A DNA stretch of 64,000 nucleotides from Kuafuiihalomonas sp039024635. GTDB lineage: Bacteria; Myxococcota; Kuafuiibacteriia; Kuafuiibacteriales; Kuafuiibacteriaceae. The stretch's first letter is position 1. Each line of letters starts with the position of its first letter. Below, piece by piece: positions 50,434 to 58,892 of the stretch. The translations under genes were made by a program, and so were the position numbers. Below the pieces are notes generated by a model. The model saw only the letters and a program-made list of their open reading frames with translations. It did not search any database and was not told the origin of the DNA. The stretch is from assembly GCA_039024635.1 (NCBI GenBank), contig JBCCQA010000002.1, positions 124,001-188,000 of the forward strand, read 5' to 3'.

Positions 50434-51417
50434 GTGAGCCAGGCAGCCGGGATCTCACCGGACGGCTGGCGGAGAAAATCCTGGGTGGAGGCCTACCTAC
50501 GGGTCTCGGCATACATTCAAGCGAAGGAGGGCGACACGCAGGGCACGGGCTCGGCGGCCGGTGACGAAGAGGGGGCGTGGATACGCGCACTGATATTCGG
50601 TCAAAGGGCTTTCCTGTGTGCTAGGCGATTGGGTTTGGGGCGCACGAGGCCCGTGGTGGATGTGGGAGCTGGAACGGGAGGGGCGGGCCTGGCCGCCCTC
50701 TTGAGCGGTGCGCCCGAGGTATTGGCTTACGATCAAAGCGAGATCGACCTCGATGTGGGTCGACGCATCCATCGGGCCTTCGGCCGGGGAAGTTGGGGAA
50801 GGGCGAAGACGCTGGAGCCGGATGGGGACGTAGACTGGGTCTGGTCCTTCGCTTGGGGAGAGATCCCCTTTGCTGCGGAGTCTCTTCGGCGTTGGTTGGC
50901 AGCGAAGAGAGGGGGCGGAGGGCACTGGTGGATCGTCGAGCCGGGAACCAAGAAGAGCGCTCAAGGCCTTGCTCGGGTTCGAGACAAGCATTTCGATCGG
51001 GTTGTGGCCCCGTGCCCTGCGACGAAGGCTTGTCCACGGGCTGGTGGAAGCGATTGGTGTCATTTCACGTGGAGCCTCGGGTTTGGGCCGATGGCATCCT
51101 GGATACTCAAGGCCGCCGGTCGGGACCCGCGGCGCTTGCACTGCAGCTTTCTCCATCTGGTCCGTGAGCCGGTAAGGGTTCAGGGTTCTCGGCTGCTCCA
51201 ACTTCGGAGGGGCAAGGTCGCAAGGCTGGATTTTTGCGGGCCAAGGGGTCCATGGCGAGCGGAGATTCCGCGTCGACAGAAGGCCATCTTGGCGAAGCTG
51301 ACGGAATCGCGGGACAGCTATCCGCTTGTGGATACTGAGGGTTTGTGGATGGAGGTCAAACCAGGTCTTTGGCGAGCAGGCGAGCAGGCCGGTCTCGTTT
51401 CACGTGGAACGCTGTGA
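50434..51417 (+). CDS. Rsm22/METTL17-type methyltransferase
   Basis: A 327-residue SAM-dependent methyltransferase. The SAM motif is 'VVDVGAGTGGAGLAALL' near residue 73-89. The C-terminal part carries the cysteine pattern of the Rsm22 family: 'APCPATKACP' and 'DWCHF', with a further Cys in 'LHCSFLHLVRE'. Mitochondrial homologues (METTL17/Rsm22) bind an iron-sulfur cluster with such cysteines and act on the small ribosomal subunit. A similar role here is plausible. Start at GTG 50434 is uncertain, as the frame is open some codons upstream. Confidence 0.8.
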   Translation: MSQAAGISPDGWRRKSWVEAYLRVSAYIQAKEGDTQGTGSAAGDEEGAWIRALIFGQRAFLCARRLGLGRTRPVVDVGAGTGGAGLAALLSGAPEVLAYDQSEIDLDVGRRIHRAFGRGSWGRAKTLEPDGDVDWVWSFAWGEIPFAAESLRRWLAAKRGGGGHWWIVEPGTKKSAQGLARVRDKHFDRVVAPCPATKACPRAGGSDWCHFTWSLGFGPMASWILKAAGRDPRRLHCSFLHLVREPVRVQGSRLLQLRRGKVARLDFCGPRGPWRAEIPRRQKAILAKLTESRDSYPLVDTEGLWMEVKPGLWRAGEQAGLVSRGTL

Positions 51418-51512
51418 ACAAACGTGGCCGACATCCGAACACCCAATCCTGAACGAAATCGAAACCATCGACTCGGCCCTTCCAGCGGAGACGACAACGA
51501 TCCACAAGCTAT

Positions 51513-52085
51513 TCACACCCTGGGACAAGGCGACACTTGCCCACTCGGAAGCCACAGGCGCCAACGTCGAACCTGGTCTTTGTCAGCTGCATAACCGATC
51601 CCGATTCGAGGGCCGGCCCGCCAAGACCCGGGGCTTGTCGTCGCTCTCTGGAATCGCCACAGGCCCTCTCCCAATCTGCGACCACTGTCTTCCTTGGAAG
51701 CGGCCAAGGCCTGGCCCACCTTTCCCGGACCAGCCAGAGCACCGGCCATCGAGGGATCACGTCCCCTCCGGTTCCTCACCAGGCCACGACCCCGAACCAC
51801 CTCGGCGCCCCTGACCAGAACCGCCCCCCCTTGGCCCTCGGGACCCGCCGCCACGTTCACCATCCAATGAATGCCGTAGCAGAGGTATACGTAGAGCCCG
51901 CCCTCGGCCTCGAACATCGGCCAAGTCCGATTCGTCCGACCAAAACGGGCATGACTCGCTGAATCCTGGGCATCTCCGTAGGCCTCTACTTCGACGACCC
52001 GAAGGCTCACGCCTCCCTTGCTCAAGACGCCCCCCAGCATCCCTTTCGCCAGGGTTAGAGGGGCCCCCTCAGTCTCCGGAGCCAT
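51513..52085 (-). CDS. 3-methyladenine DNA glycosylase (AAG/Mpg family)
   Basis: A ~190-residue DNA glycosylase of the mammalian AAG type that excises alkylated bases. Typical blocks are 'VVEVEAYGDAQDSASHARFG' with catalytic-type Glu, 'TNRTWPMFEAEGGLYVYLCY' and 'GIHWMVNVAAG', and 'LAGPGKVGQAL'. The start 'MAPETEGAPLTLAKGML' at 52085 overlaps the upstream gene by 17 nt. A longer frame reaches 52133. It is the last gene of the rpmH-yidC operon. Family length is normal. Confidence 0.9.
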   Translation of the reverse strand: MAPETEGAPLTLAKGMLGGVLSKGGVSLRVVEVEAYGDAQDSASHARFGRTNRTWPMFEAEGGLYVYLCYGIHWMVNVAAGPEGQGGAVLVRGAEVVRGRGLVRNRRGRDPSMAGALAGPGKVGQALAASKEDSGRRLGEGLWRFQRATTSPGSWRAGPRIGIGYAADKDQVRRWRLWLPSGQVSPCPRV

Positions 52086-52545
52086 CCAGCCCGGCCATGT
52101 GCTCCAATGCACGAACCTCGGACAGAAGGTCATCCAGCGCCGAGCTGCGCTCTAGGCCGTCATAGCTGCCGTCCCACTCGAGAGCGTCCAAGCGCCGAAG
52201 GAGATGGTCCAGCTTCCGGTGAATCTCGCCGAAGCCCTCCCGAACCAGGGCTTCAAGGCGCTCCTCTCGATCGGTCAAGTAGCCCTCGAGAAGCTCTCGC
52301 TCTCGACTCCAAGCGGCCAAACCTCCCGCATCGTCGACGGTCAACTCGCCCCCGACCTGGACGGCTGGGCTTTGAGGACGCCGAGCTAGCGCCCGGCGAA
52401 CGTCCCTCGCCGGGACCCTCATCTCGAACTCCGAAGTCAGGAAGCGCCCCGGAAACTCGCCTTGGTGCACCCTACGCACCACCTCGTCTTTCGTGACTCC
52501 GAGGCTATCCGCGACCTCACCTAGGGAGTAGCTCTCATCCGCCAT
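52069..52545 (-). CDS. Helix-turn-helix plus coiled-coil protein
   Basis: A 158-residue protein. Residues 5-55 form a winged-helix/excisionase-type DNA-binding module ('SLGEVADSLGVTKDEVVRRV', then 'RFLTSEFEMRVPARDVRRAL'). After a short linker, residues ~80-150 are a strongly charged coiled coil with Leu/Glu heptads. It starts with ATG inside the end of the preceding small gene (11-nt overlap) and runs into the glycosylase gene. It could be a nucleoid-associated or segregation factor tied to the origin region, but no homologue is recognised. Confidence 0.75.
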   Translation of the reverse strand: MADESYSLGEVADSLGVTKDEVVRRVHQGEFPGRFLTSEFEMRVPARDVRRALARRPQSPAVQVGGELTVDDAGGLAAWSRERELLEGYLTDREERLEALVREGFGEIHRKLDHLLRRLDALEWDGSYDGLERSSALDDLLSEVRALEHMAGLDGSGD

Positions 52546-52741
52546 GACGACCTCGCTTCAAGGCCGCCACGACGGCCTCACGATGGCCGAGAAGGTACGC
52601 TTCGACTTCACTGGCGTCCAACTTCAGGTCCTCGAGTGTGCCCTGCATGATGTCCGAGGCCATCGGCGAACCCTGCTTCTCCAGAGTCACCCATAGGCAG
52701 GCAGCACCGAACAGTCGCTCTTCCCGACTCTTCGGCGGCAC
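52535..52741 (-). CDS. Small protein of unknown function downstream of jag
   Basis: A 68-residue protein that begins with GTG at 52741. GAGG lies 5 nt upstream within the end of jag, a good ribosome site that decides the start. The sequence has 'SREERLFGAACLWVTLEKQG' and 'LDASEVEAYLLGHREAVVAAL', so two or three helices with a hydrophobic centre, no signal peptide and no cysteine motif. It is tightly packed between jag and the HTH gene and seems part of the same translational unit. No family recognised. Confidence 0.65.
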   Translation of the reverse strand: MPPKSREERLFGAACLWVTLEKQGSPMASDIMQGTLEDLKLDASEVEAYLLGHREAVVAALKRGRHGG

Positions 52742-52748
52742 TAGAACC

Positions 52749-53600
52749 TCAACGGTCGCCGGAAGGCCGCCGGCGACGACGACGACGCTTCTTGCCGACA
52801 CCTGGCTTGCCACCCAAGCTGTTCGGAACCACGTGCAGCTTCCGATACAGGCCCTCACCTTCGGATACCGAATGTGCGCCGGGCACCCTGGTCACAGTTT
52901 GGTGCACGGTACGCCGCTCACCCGCTGCCATCGGATGCACGGTGATGACCCGGTTCCTTTGCACCGCCCGCTGGGCCATCAGGAGCCCCAAACGAATCAG
53001 CTCTCTGTCCAGTTCAGGGTCCATCTCTTCATCCAGCTGCTCAAAGGTCGGCATCTCGACTGGCTCGGCCGGCTCGGTCTTCTTGGCTTCGCCCGCTGGA
53101 CGTTCGGGCTTCCGCAAAGCCTGAAGCGTGGGAACCTCGACCACGATGTGTTTCCGCCCCTCCGGGAAACGGTTCACGACCTTGTTCAGTAGAAACTGAA
53201 CAGCCGGGACCACCGGGGGCCGCGTCTTTGCCCACGCATCCCCGATGGGTTCTTCACCCTCGACGTCGCTCAGCACGAGAACGATGTTCTCCTCCTCGTC
53301 CCTCATTTCGATCGAAGCCGGCGTCCCCATCTTCTCGATGAATTCGCCGAGGACCTTCTCGGCTTCGGCCGCCTTCTCCGGAGCGGGTCCAACCAACTTG
53401 CTCGGTCGAGCTTCGTCGGACGATGCGTCCGAGACCCCTTCCGTTTGGACTCGGATTTTGACGGCGCTGTCGCCCTCATCGCCCGAACCTTCATCGACGA
53501 CTGTGTACTCTACGTCGTCCGGAGTAATGCCCATGCTTTCGCTGGCGAGCTTGACCGCTTCGGCCTCACTCCCAGCCTCAAACTCAACGACTTTCGTCAC
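52749..53600 (-). CDS. jag: Jag/KhpB RNA-binding protein
   Basis: A 283-residue protein with the Jag N-terminal domain (residues 1-50: 'KVVEFEAGSEAEAVKLASES'), an acidic linker, a KH domain (~85-170, 'EKMGTPASIEMRDEEENIVL' and 'VQFLLNKVVNRFPEGRKHIV') and an R3H domain near 215-255 with 'VQRNRVITVHPMAAGERRTVH'. The basic tail ends in an arginine run. Jag is the usual companion of YidC and binds RNA with KhpA. The linker between KH and R3H carries a Pro/Glu/Lys segment. It is 38 nt after yidC. Confidence 0.92.
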   Translation of the reverse strand: MTKVVEFEAGSEAEAVKLASESMGITPDDVEYTVVDEGSGDEGDSAVKIRVQTEGVSDASSDEARPSKLVGPAPEKAAEAEKVLGEFIEKMGTPASIEMRDEEENIVLVLSDVEGEEPIGDAWAKTRPPVVPAVQFLLNKVVNRFPEGRKHIVVEVPTLQALRKPERPAGEAKKTEPAEPVEMPTFEQLDEEMDPELDRELIRLGLLMAQRAVQRNRVITVHPMAAGERRTVHQTVTRVPGAHSVSEGEGLYRKLHVVPNSLGGKPGVGKKRRRRRRRPSGDR

Positions 53601-53638
53601 ACGCGTCCCGTCTTTGCAACCCAGCTTGCATCTGCGAC

Positions 53639-55366
53639 CTACGATGCGGGCGCTGGCGCAGGTGGGCCAATCGATCGGTTGATAAAGTGCTGCTGGACGA
53701 TGGTCAACAGGGTATTAACCAAGATGTAGACCACGAGGCCCGCTGGCAGCGCCGCCATCATCGAACCGAATACCAGCGGCATGACGTACTGGAAGACCTT
53801 CTGCTGGGCAGGGTCCATGGTCGAGGGCAACATCCTCTGCTGCACGAACATCACCACCATCAGAAAGACGGGAAGGATCCAATAGGGGTCTCGAATCGTG
53901 AGGTCACTCATCCAGAGGAAGGGCTCCTGGTAGAGATCGACCGAGACCCACATCGCCTTGTTTAGCGCGAAGAAAATGGGCATCTGGAGAAGAAGCGGGA
54001 GACACCCGCCGGCCGGGTTCACGTTGTGCTTTCGGTAGAGCCTCATGAGCTCTTCGCTCTGCCGCTGCTGGTCGCCTGAGAACTTCTCTCTGATGGCGTC
54101 CATCTCGGGCTTGAGCGCCGACATCGCTCGCATCGATTTGCCCTGCTTCTGCGTGAGCGGAAAAAGAACCCCCTTCACCAGAACCGTCAGACCGATAATC
54201 CCGAGGCCCCAGGACCCCGTCAGGTCGTGGAAGATACCCAAGATCCACAAGAGGAAGGCACAGAGGGGCGCCAGATTGAGTCCCAGGATGGTGTAGTCGA
54301 CGGCGGACTCCAGCTCAGCGTTGGCCAAGGTCAAAAGGTCTGGCTTCTTGACGCCCAGGAACATCGTGAACTTATGGCGCCGCTCTTCGCCTGGGACGAG
54401 GCGAACGGGACTGAGTTCTGCCATTGCGGACACTCGCTCCCCTTCGGCATCCAGCCGGCAGCTCGCCTCCGTCCGGTCTCGGAGAACCAACGCGCCCACG
54501 AAGTATTGCCGATCGACGGCCACCCAACGAACGTCCTCTGCGTAGCGCTCGGGCTCCTTCTGTAGGTCCTTCCAGCCCTCCCTCTTGACCGAGCCATCGG
54601 TCCAGCAAAGCCCCTGCAGGTGGTCGGGAGGCGCGCCAAAGTTGGCCAACCAGCCGCCACCTTCCTTGATGGAGGCCGGCGCCTCCAGCGCCGTCACCCA
54701 CTGGAGGACGTGGGATTGGGGTTGAGCGCTCTCGTTTCGAACTGTGACTGCGCCCTCCAGCAGCCCACTTTCTCGACTCACCGTCCACTCACGCTCCACC
54801 ACCACGCCCTCGGGCGTCCGCAAGCGATAAACGACACCATCGGCCTTTTCCTCCACCTCGTAGACGGGCCTCTTCCCCACGGTGAAGGTCGTGCCCTCAC
54901 CGAAGAGCAGCCCCCCCATCTGGCCATCGGGTCCTCGGTCCGTCCCCTGCACGGGATCCGCGAGTCGGATGGGCTCATCGGTTCGGCGGTTGTCTTCGTC
55001 CCGCTCGAAGAAAGTGGGGAGCTCGAAGCCGTCGAGCCCGCCGCCCACGTTGGTCAGCGCGACTTCGTAGCGGATGTCTCGGCCGTCCACCTGGACACTG
55101 CCTTCGAAGCGACTGCGCTGAGGCTCGGCTCGGACGATGTCGAGCGTCCCGGATGCCGTACTGGTGGTCACGGATTGTACGCCGTCTGTCTTCCCTACCG
55201 ATGATGTCCCTGTTGCAGCCACGGTCGCACTGACCACGGCCTGGTCCTCTGCCGATGGGCCTGGGTCCTGTGGAGGCTTCGAGAACATGAGCTGCCATCC
55301 TCCCAGCACCCCCAAACACAGAGCCGCTGCAAGAAGCAGCCGTCGGTTGTCGTCCTCCTGGTTCAT
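53639..55366 (-). CDS. yidC: Membrane protein insertase YidC
   Basis: A 575-residue YidC of the Gram-negative type. It has an N-terminal membrane anchor (residues ~8-28, 'LLLAAALCLGVLGGWQLMF'), a large periplasmic beta domain to about 345, and five C-terminal helices. The insertase groove region has 'WGLGIIGLTVLVKGVLFPLT', with an Arg in 'MRAMSALKPEM', and the cytoplasmic helical hairpin 'IREKFSGDQQRQSEELMRLY'. It inserts membrane proteins with or without SecYEG. The start overlaps yidD by 4 nt. Confidence 0.95.
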   Translation of the reverse strand: MNQEDDNRRLLLAAALCLGVLGGWQLMFSKPPQDPGPSAEDQAVVSATVAATGTSSVGKTDGVQSVTTSTASGTLDIVRAEPQRSRFEGSVQVDGRDIRYEVALTNVGGGLDGFELPTFFERDEDNRRTDEPIRLADPVQGTDRGPDGQMGGLLFGEGTTFTVGKRPVYEVEEKADGVVYRLRTPEGVVVEREWTVSRESGLLEGAVTVRNESAQPQSHVLQWVTALEAPASIKEGGGWLANFGAPPDHLQGLCWTDGSVKREGWKDLQKEPERYAEDVRWVAVDRQYFVGALVLRDRTEASCRLDAEGERVSAMAELSPVRLVPGEERRHKFTMFLGVKKPDLLTLANAELESAVDYTILGLNLAPLCAFLLWILGIFHDLTGSWGLGIIGLTVLVKGVLFPLTQKQGKSMRAMSALKPEMDAIREKFSGDQQRQSEELMRLYRKHNVNPAGGCLPLLLQMPIFFALNKAMWVSVDLYQEPFLWMSDLTIRDPYWILPVFLMVVMFVQQRMLPSTMDPAQQKVFQYVMPLVFGSMMAALPAGLVVYILVNTLLTIVQQHFINRSIGPPAPAPAS

Positions 55367-55590
55367 GTCTCCTCGGGCGGCGGATCAAACCCGCCGGGGT
55401 GGCCTGGGTGGCAGCGAGCCAGTCGAGCCAAAGCGAGTCGAGTCCCCCGCCATGCCCCATGTCGCTCGATGACGGCCATGGCGTACACGCTGCAGCTTGG
55501 ATGAAAGCGACAAGACGCACCGAGCCCCTGAAGAACCGGCGACAAGAGACGGCGGTACATCCACAACAGGGCCAACAGTATCCTCTTCAT
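55363..55590 (-). CDS. yidD: Membrane protein insertion efficiency factor YidD
   Basis: A 75-residue protein with the YidD signature 'LGASCRFHPSCSVYAMAVIE' and 'GTRLALARLARCHPGHPGGF', three conserved Cys and an amphipathic N-terminal helix. The ATG at 55590 overlaps the rnpA stop by 4 nt and was preferred over the longer frame to 55629. It is thought to assist YidC at the membrane. The order rpmH-rnpA-yidD-yidC is canonical. Confidence 0.93.
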   Translation of the reverse strand: MKRILLALLWMYRRLLSPVLQGLGASCRFHPSCSVYAMAVIERHGAWRGTRLALARLARCHPGHPGGFDPPPEET

Positions 55591-55940
55591 CGGCTCGTCC
55601 TTCGAATCAACGTCTGGACTCGGTCCCAAATCGCGAGAGGATGGGCATCGGCCAGCGCGCGCCCGCCGGGCCGCACGACTACCAGCAGGTCAGCGCCTTC
55701 CGGCCAGCGAGCAAGCCTAAAGCCTTCTCGAATCTTCCTCTTGATGCGATTGCGAATCACGGCTGGACCGACTTTTCGCCCCACGGCCAAGCCGAGCCGG
55801 GGCCGAGCTTCGTCGTTCGGTCGGACATGGATGACGAGCATGGAACACGCGGCCCGCCGACCTCGCTGGGTTCGACGAAACTCGCGAGACCTCAGCAAGC
55901 GGGCGCTCTTCGGGAAGCGTTGCGCCCCCCGTTCACTCAC
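55587..55940 (-). CDS. rnpA: Ribonuclease P protein component
   Basis: A 117-residue basic protein that helps the RNase P RNA process tRNA 5' ends. The RNP-A motif reads 'RNRIKRKIREGFRL', preceded by 'RPRLGLAVGRKVGPAV' and, near the start, 'LLRSREFRRTQRGRR'. The start is GTG overlapping the rpmH stop. It ends in the 4-nt overlap with yidD. Confidence 0.94.
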   Translation of the reverse strand: MSERGAQRFPKSARLLRSREFRRTQRGRRAACSMLVIHVRPNDEARPRLGLAVGRKVGPAVIRNRIKRKIREGFRLARWPEGADLLVVVRPGGRALADAHPLAIWDRVQTLIRRTSR

Positions 55941-56086
55941 TTCTTGAAGATGCTGACCGAAAGCCGCTTGCGTCCTTTGGCCCGACGAGCGGACAAGACT
56001 CTCCGACCATTCTTGGTCTGCATGCGCTTACGGAATCCATGTTTGCGCACACGGCGCCGGTTCGAAGGTTGGAATGTCCGCTTCAT
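55937..56086 (-). CDS. rpmH: 50S ribosomal protein L34
   Basis: A 49-residue protein beginning MKRTFQPSNRRRVRKHGFR and ending KRLSVSIFKK, the L34 pattern throughout. A strong ribosome site GGAGG lies 6 nt upstream of the ATG. The protein stabilises 23S rRNA in the large subunit. It opens the minus-strand operon and is divergent from dnaA, the classical origin-region arrangement. The stop overlaps the rnpA GTG. Confidence 0.95.
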   Translation of the reverse strand: MKRTFQPSNRRRVRKHGFRKRMQTKNGRRVLSARRAKGRKRLSVSIFKK

Positions 56087-56227
56087 CGATTCCTCCGGGG
56101 GAACGCGGTCCTGCCTGGCCCCGCTAGGCCTGTCAAGTTGATCCGGGAAACGCCCTCAGCCCATGTTGCGATCCCCATGACCCCTCGCTAGCTTCCGCCC
56201 TCCCCGTCCCGCCGGGTCTGCTTGCTC

Positions 56228-57535
56228 ATGTACTGGTCTCATCTGCGCCAAGCCCTCCGAGAACGCCTCAACGAGCAAGCCTTTGCCACATGGATCCAGC
56301 CCATGAGCGTTCTGGAGGAGACCGAAACGCAGCTCAAGCTCGGATTGCCCGATGCATTTGGCCTCGACTGGGTCGAGAACCACTATAGAGACGTCCTCGA
56401 GCAAGAGCTCCGTCGACTCGCCCCAGAGGCCAAACTAAGCCTTCAGGTCGACCAGACCTCGAGCTCGGAAGCCGCCCTCGACCGATCCCTCGCCCCAGCC
56501 GCCCCCGTCCTCGAGGCCTTCAAGCGCATCTCTGAACGCTACACCTTCACGAACTTCGTCACAGGGCCTTCGAATCAGCTGGCCGCCGCGGCTGCCCAAA
56601 CCGTGGCCACCAACCCTGGCCGAGCCTACAACCCGCTCTTCGTATTTGGCCGGGTGGGCCTGGGTAAGACCCATCTGATACAGGCCATCGGACACACCAT
56701 CATGCAGGCCCGGCCTGAAGCGGTGGTTCGCTACCTCACGACTGAACAATTCGTGAACGACGTCGTCACCGGGATCCAAAACAAGCGGATGCACGAGATT
56801 CGGAGCCTGTACCGTGCCTGCGATGTCCTCCTCATCGACGACATTCAGTTCATCGCCGGCAAGGAAGCCTGCCAGGACGAGTTCTTCCACACCTTCAACA
56901 CCCTCCACGCAGCCGAAAAGCAGGTGGTCGTCACGAGCGACAAACTTCCCCACGAGATCAAGGACCTGGAGGATCGCATCCGTTCCCGATTCCAGTGGGG
57001 GCTGATTGTCGACCTCCAGCCCCCCGAGCTGGAGACACGCATGGCCATCGTACGCGCCAAGGCTGAATCGGATGGTATACCCCTAGATGATGACGTGGCC
57101 CTGTTCATCGCCCAGTCCGTCCGGTCCAACGTCCGGGAACTCGAAGGCTGCCTCATTCGCGTCTCGGCCTACGCTGCCCTCACCCAGCAACCCATGAGCG
57201 TCGAACTGGCCAAGAACGTCTTGAGGGACATCCTGCCTGGCAAGTCTCAGCTGACTTGTGAGCTGATTCTTCGGGCGACCGCTCATCACTTCGAAGTCAA
57301 AATCTCCGAGCTGAAATCCACGAAACGGGCCCGGGCTATCTCGCTCCCCCGGCAGGTTGCCATGTACCTCTGCCGCAAACACACCGAAGCGTCCTATCCA
57401 GAAATTGGCCGAGCACTTGGCGGCCGGGATCACACGACGGCCATCAACGCCTTCCGCCGGATCGAGGAGCGAAGCCAGGAGCCAGAGCTCCATCGGCACC
57501 TCGAGGAGATCGAGCATGCGCTGCTGGACCGGTAA
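56228..57535 (+). CDS. dnaA: Chromosomal replication initiator DnaA
   Basis: A 435-residue AAA+ initiator. Domain I covers ~1-80 and a short linker follows. The ATPase has Walker A GRVGLGKT at 141-148, 'LLIDDIQFIAGKEACQDEFF' with the Walker B Asp pair, and an arginine finger region 'DRIRSRFQWG'. Domain IV ends with the DnaA signature 'ALGGRDHTTAINAFRRIEE', which reads DnaA boxes. Domain II is almost absent, which makes the protein short. A TTG six bases upstream is a less likely start. It is followed by an origin-like region. Confidence 0.96.
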   Translation: MYWSHLRQALRERLNEQAFATWIQPMSVLEETETQLKLGLPDAFGLDWVENHYRDVLEQELRRLAPEAKLSLQVDQTSSSEAALDRSLAPAAPVLEAFKRISERYTFTNFVTGPSNQLAAAAAQTVATNPGRAYNPLFVFGRVGLGKTHLIQAIGHTIMQARPEAVVRYLTTEQFVNDVVTGIQNKRMHEIRSLYRACDVLLIDDIQFIAGKEACQDEFFHTFNTLHAAEKQVVVTSDKLPHEIKDLEDRIRSRFQWGLIVDLQPPELETRMAIVRAKAESDGIPLDDDVALFIAQSVRSNVRELEGCLIRVSAYAALTQQPMSVELAKNVLRDILPGKSQLTCELILRATAHHFEVKISELKSTKRARAISLPRQVAMYLCRKHTEASYPEIGRALGGRDHTTAINAFRRIEERSQEPELHRHLEEIEHALLDR

Positions 57536-57772
57536 CCCAAGATATTGCGGTGCACGCATCGGTTGGCCGCTACATATTGTGGACGAATCCGTGGACGAGG
57601 AAGAACTTGGTTCCACAGCCGGTGACTCCACAGCTTGTCCACCTCCCGGTCACCCCTCGGCTGTGCACCAAAAAGCCCTGTACTTTCAGCGGATTGGACC
57701 CTTTGTGCACAGATCCACAGGCCCTACTACGACTACGAGATCTTTTAAGATCACCTCATAGAGAACACGACC
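57536..57772. other. Probable replication origin (oriC) between dnaA and dnaN
   Basis: This 237-nt gap has a cluster of DnaA-box-like sequences. TTGTGCACA (57703-57711) fits TTRTNCACA. TTGTCCACC (57635-57643) has one further mismatch. Core TCCACA elements occur at 57612, 57627 and 57714, and inverted GTGGAC at 57579 and 57591. An AT-richer stretch with the palindrome GATCTTTTAAGATC (57739-57752) lies next to dnaN and could be the unwinding element. Position between dnaA and dnaN is typical of origins in many bacteria. No experiment supports it here. Confidence 0.65.
57739..57752. repeat. GATC-containing palindrome near dnaN
   Basis: A perfect 14-bp palindrome, GATCTTTTAAGATC, contains two GATC sites and the only long A/T run in the region. 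It lies 20 nt before the dnaN ATG. It could be part of the origin unwinding element or a regulator site. Confidence 0.4.
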
Positions 57773-58888
57773 ATGCGCATCACCCTGAGAGTTCCCGATA
57801 TGGCCAAGGCGCTGCAGCGCGTTCAGGGCATCGTAGAGAAGAAGACCACGATGCCGATCCTCGCCAATGCCCTGCTCGAAAGCACAGGCGATGGCCAGCT
57901 GCGGGTGTCGGCCACCGATTTGGAAATCGGCCTGACGGGTGTCTACCCAGCTGAGGTCGAAGGCGAAGGCGAGATGACACTCGGAGCCAAGGCCCTCTAC
58001 GACATCGTTCGGTCTCTCCCCGAAGCCGAGGTCACACTGGAGCAAGCGGCCAACCAGTCGATCGAGGTCCGCTGCGGCAAAGTGAACTACCGATTGAACG
58101 GTCTGTCGGCGGACGCCTTTCCGGCACTTCCTCGCTTTGAAGACGTGCCCTTCTTCCCTTTGGACGCAAAGAGCTTCTCCGAGATGCTTGAGAAGACGCT
58201 ATACGCAGTGTCGACCGACGAGACCCGCTACAACCTCACGGGCGTGTACTGCGAGCGAACGGGTGAAGGGCAAGGTCTGCGGATGGTCGCTACCGATGGT
58301 CACCGGCTTGCCATGGTGGAGCGTCCGACGGACGTCGAGCCGGCCATGAGCGAAGGCGTCATCATCCCAAGGAAAGGACTCCAAGAGCTTCGAAAGATCC
58401 TTGACGAAGGCGACTTGCCGGGTCGCCTGGGCTTCGTGGAGAACAGCGCCGTGTTCGAGAAGGGATCGCTCCTCCTCACCATGCGGCTCGTCGACGGGCG
58501 TTTCCCCGACTATCAGCAGGTCCTCCCCAAGGAAGGCGAGTTGACCCGAAGCATGAAGGCCTCCCGCGCCGCTTTCATGCAGGCCCTGAAGCGCGTTTCC
58601 CTGCTGGCACCCGACAAGGCCCAAGGCGTCCAGCTGGAGCTGAAAGAGAACGTTCTTGCGCTCAGAGCCAATAACCCGGACATGGGCGACGCGGTCGAAG
58701 AGCTCGACGTGGACTACACGGGCGAGCCTCTCAAAATCGGTTTCAACTACCGTTACCTCCTCGACATCTTGAACAGCCTCAAGGCCGATGAGGTGGTCCT
58801 CCAGCTCAAGGACGAAATGAACCCAGGCGTCCTGCACGCGGCCGGGGCCGACGACCACAGTGCTGTCGTGATGCCCATGCGCATGTGA
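57773..58888 (+). CDS. dnaN: DNA polymerase III beta subunit (sliding clamp)
   Basis: A 371-residue clamp protein with three repeated domains. Blocks typical of DnaN are 'LRVSATDLEIGLTG', 'LVDGRFPDYQQVLPKEGE', 'GFNYRYLLDILNSLKADEV' and the end 'AAGADDHSAVVMPMRM'. It forms the ring that tethers polymerase III. The ATG follows the origin-like region. recF begins 4 nt after its stop. Confidence 0.96.
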   Translation: MRITLRVPDMAKALQRVQGIVEKKTTMPILANALLESTGDGQLRVSATDLEIGLTGVYPAEVEGEGEMTLGAKALYDIVRSLPEAEVTLEQAANQSIEVRCGKVNYRLNGLSADAFPALPRFEDVPFFPLDAKSFSEMLEKTLYAVSTDETRYNLTGVYCERTGEGQGLRMVATDGHRLAMVERPTDVEPAMSEGVIIPRKGLQELRKILDEGDLPGRLGFVENSAVFEKGSLLLTMRLVDGRFPDYQQVLPKEGELTRSMKASRAAFMQALKRVSLLAPDKAQGVQLELKENVLALRANNPDMGDAVEELDVDYTGEPLKIGFNYRYLLDILNSLKADEVVLQLKDEMNPGVLHAAGADDHSAVVMPMRM

Positions 58889-58892
58889 AGGG

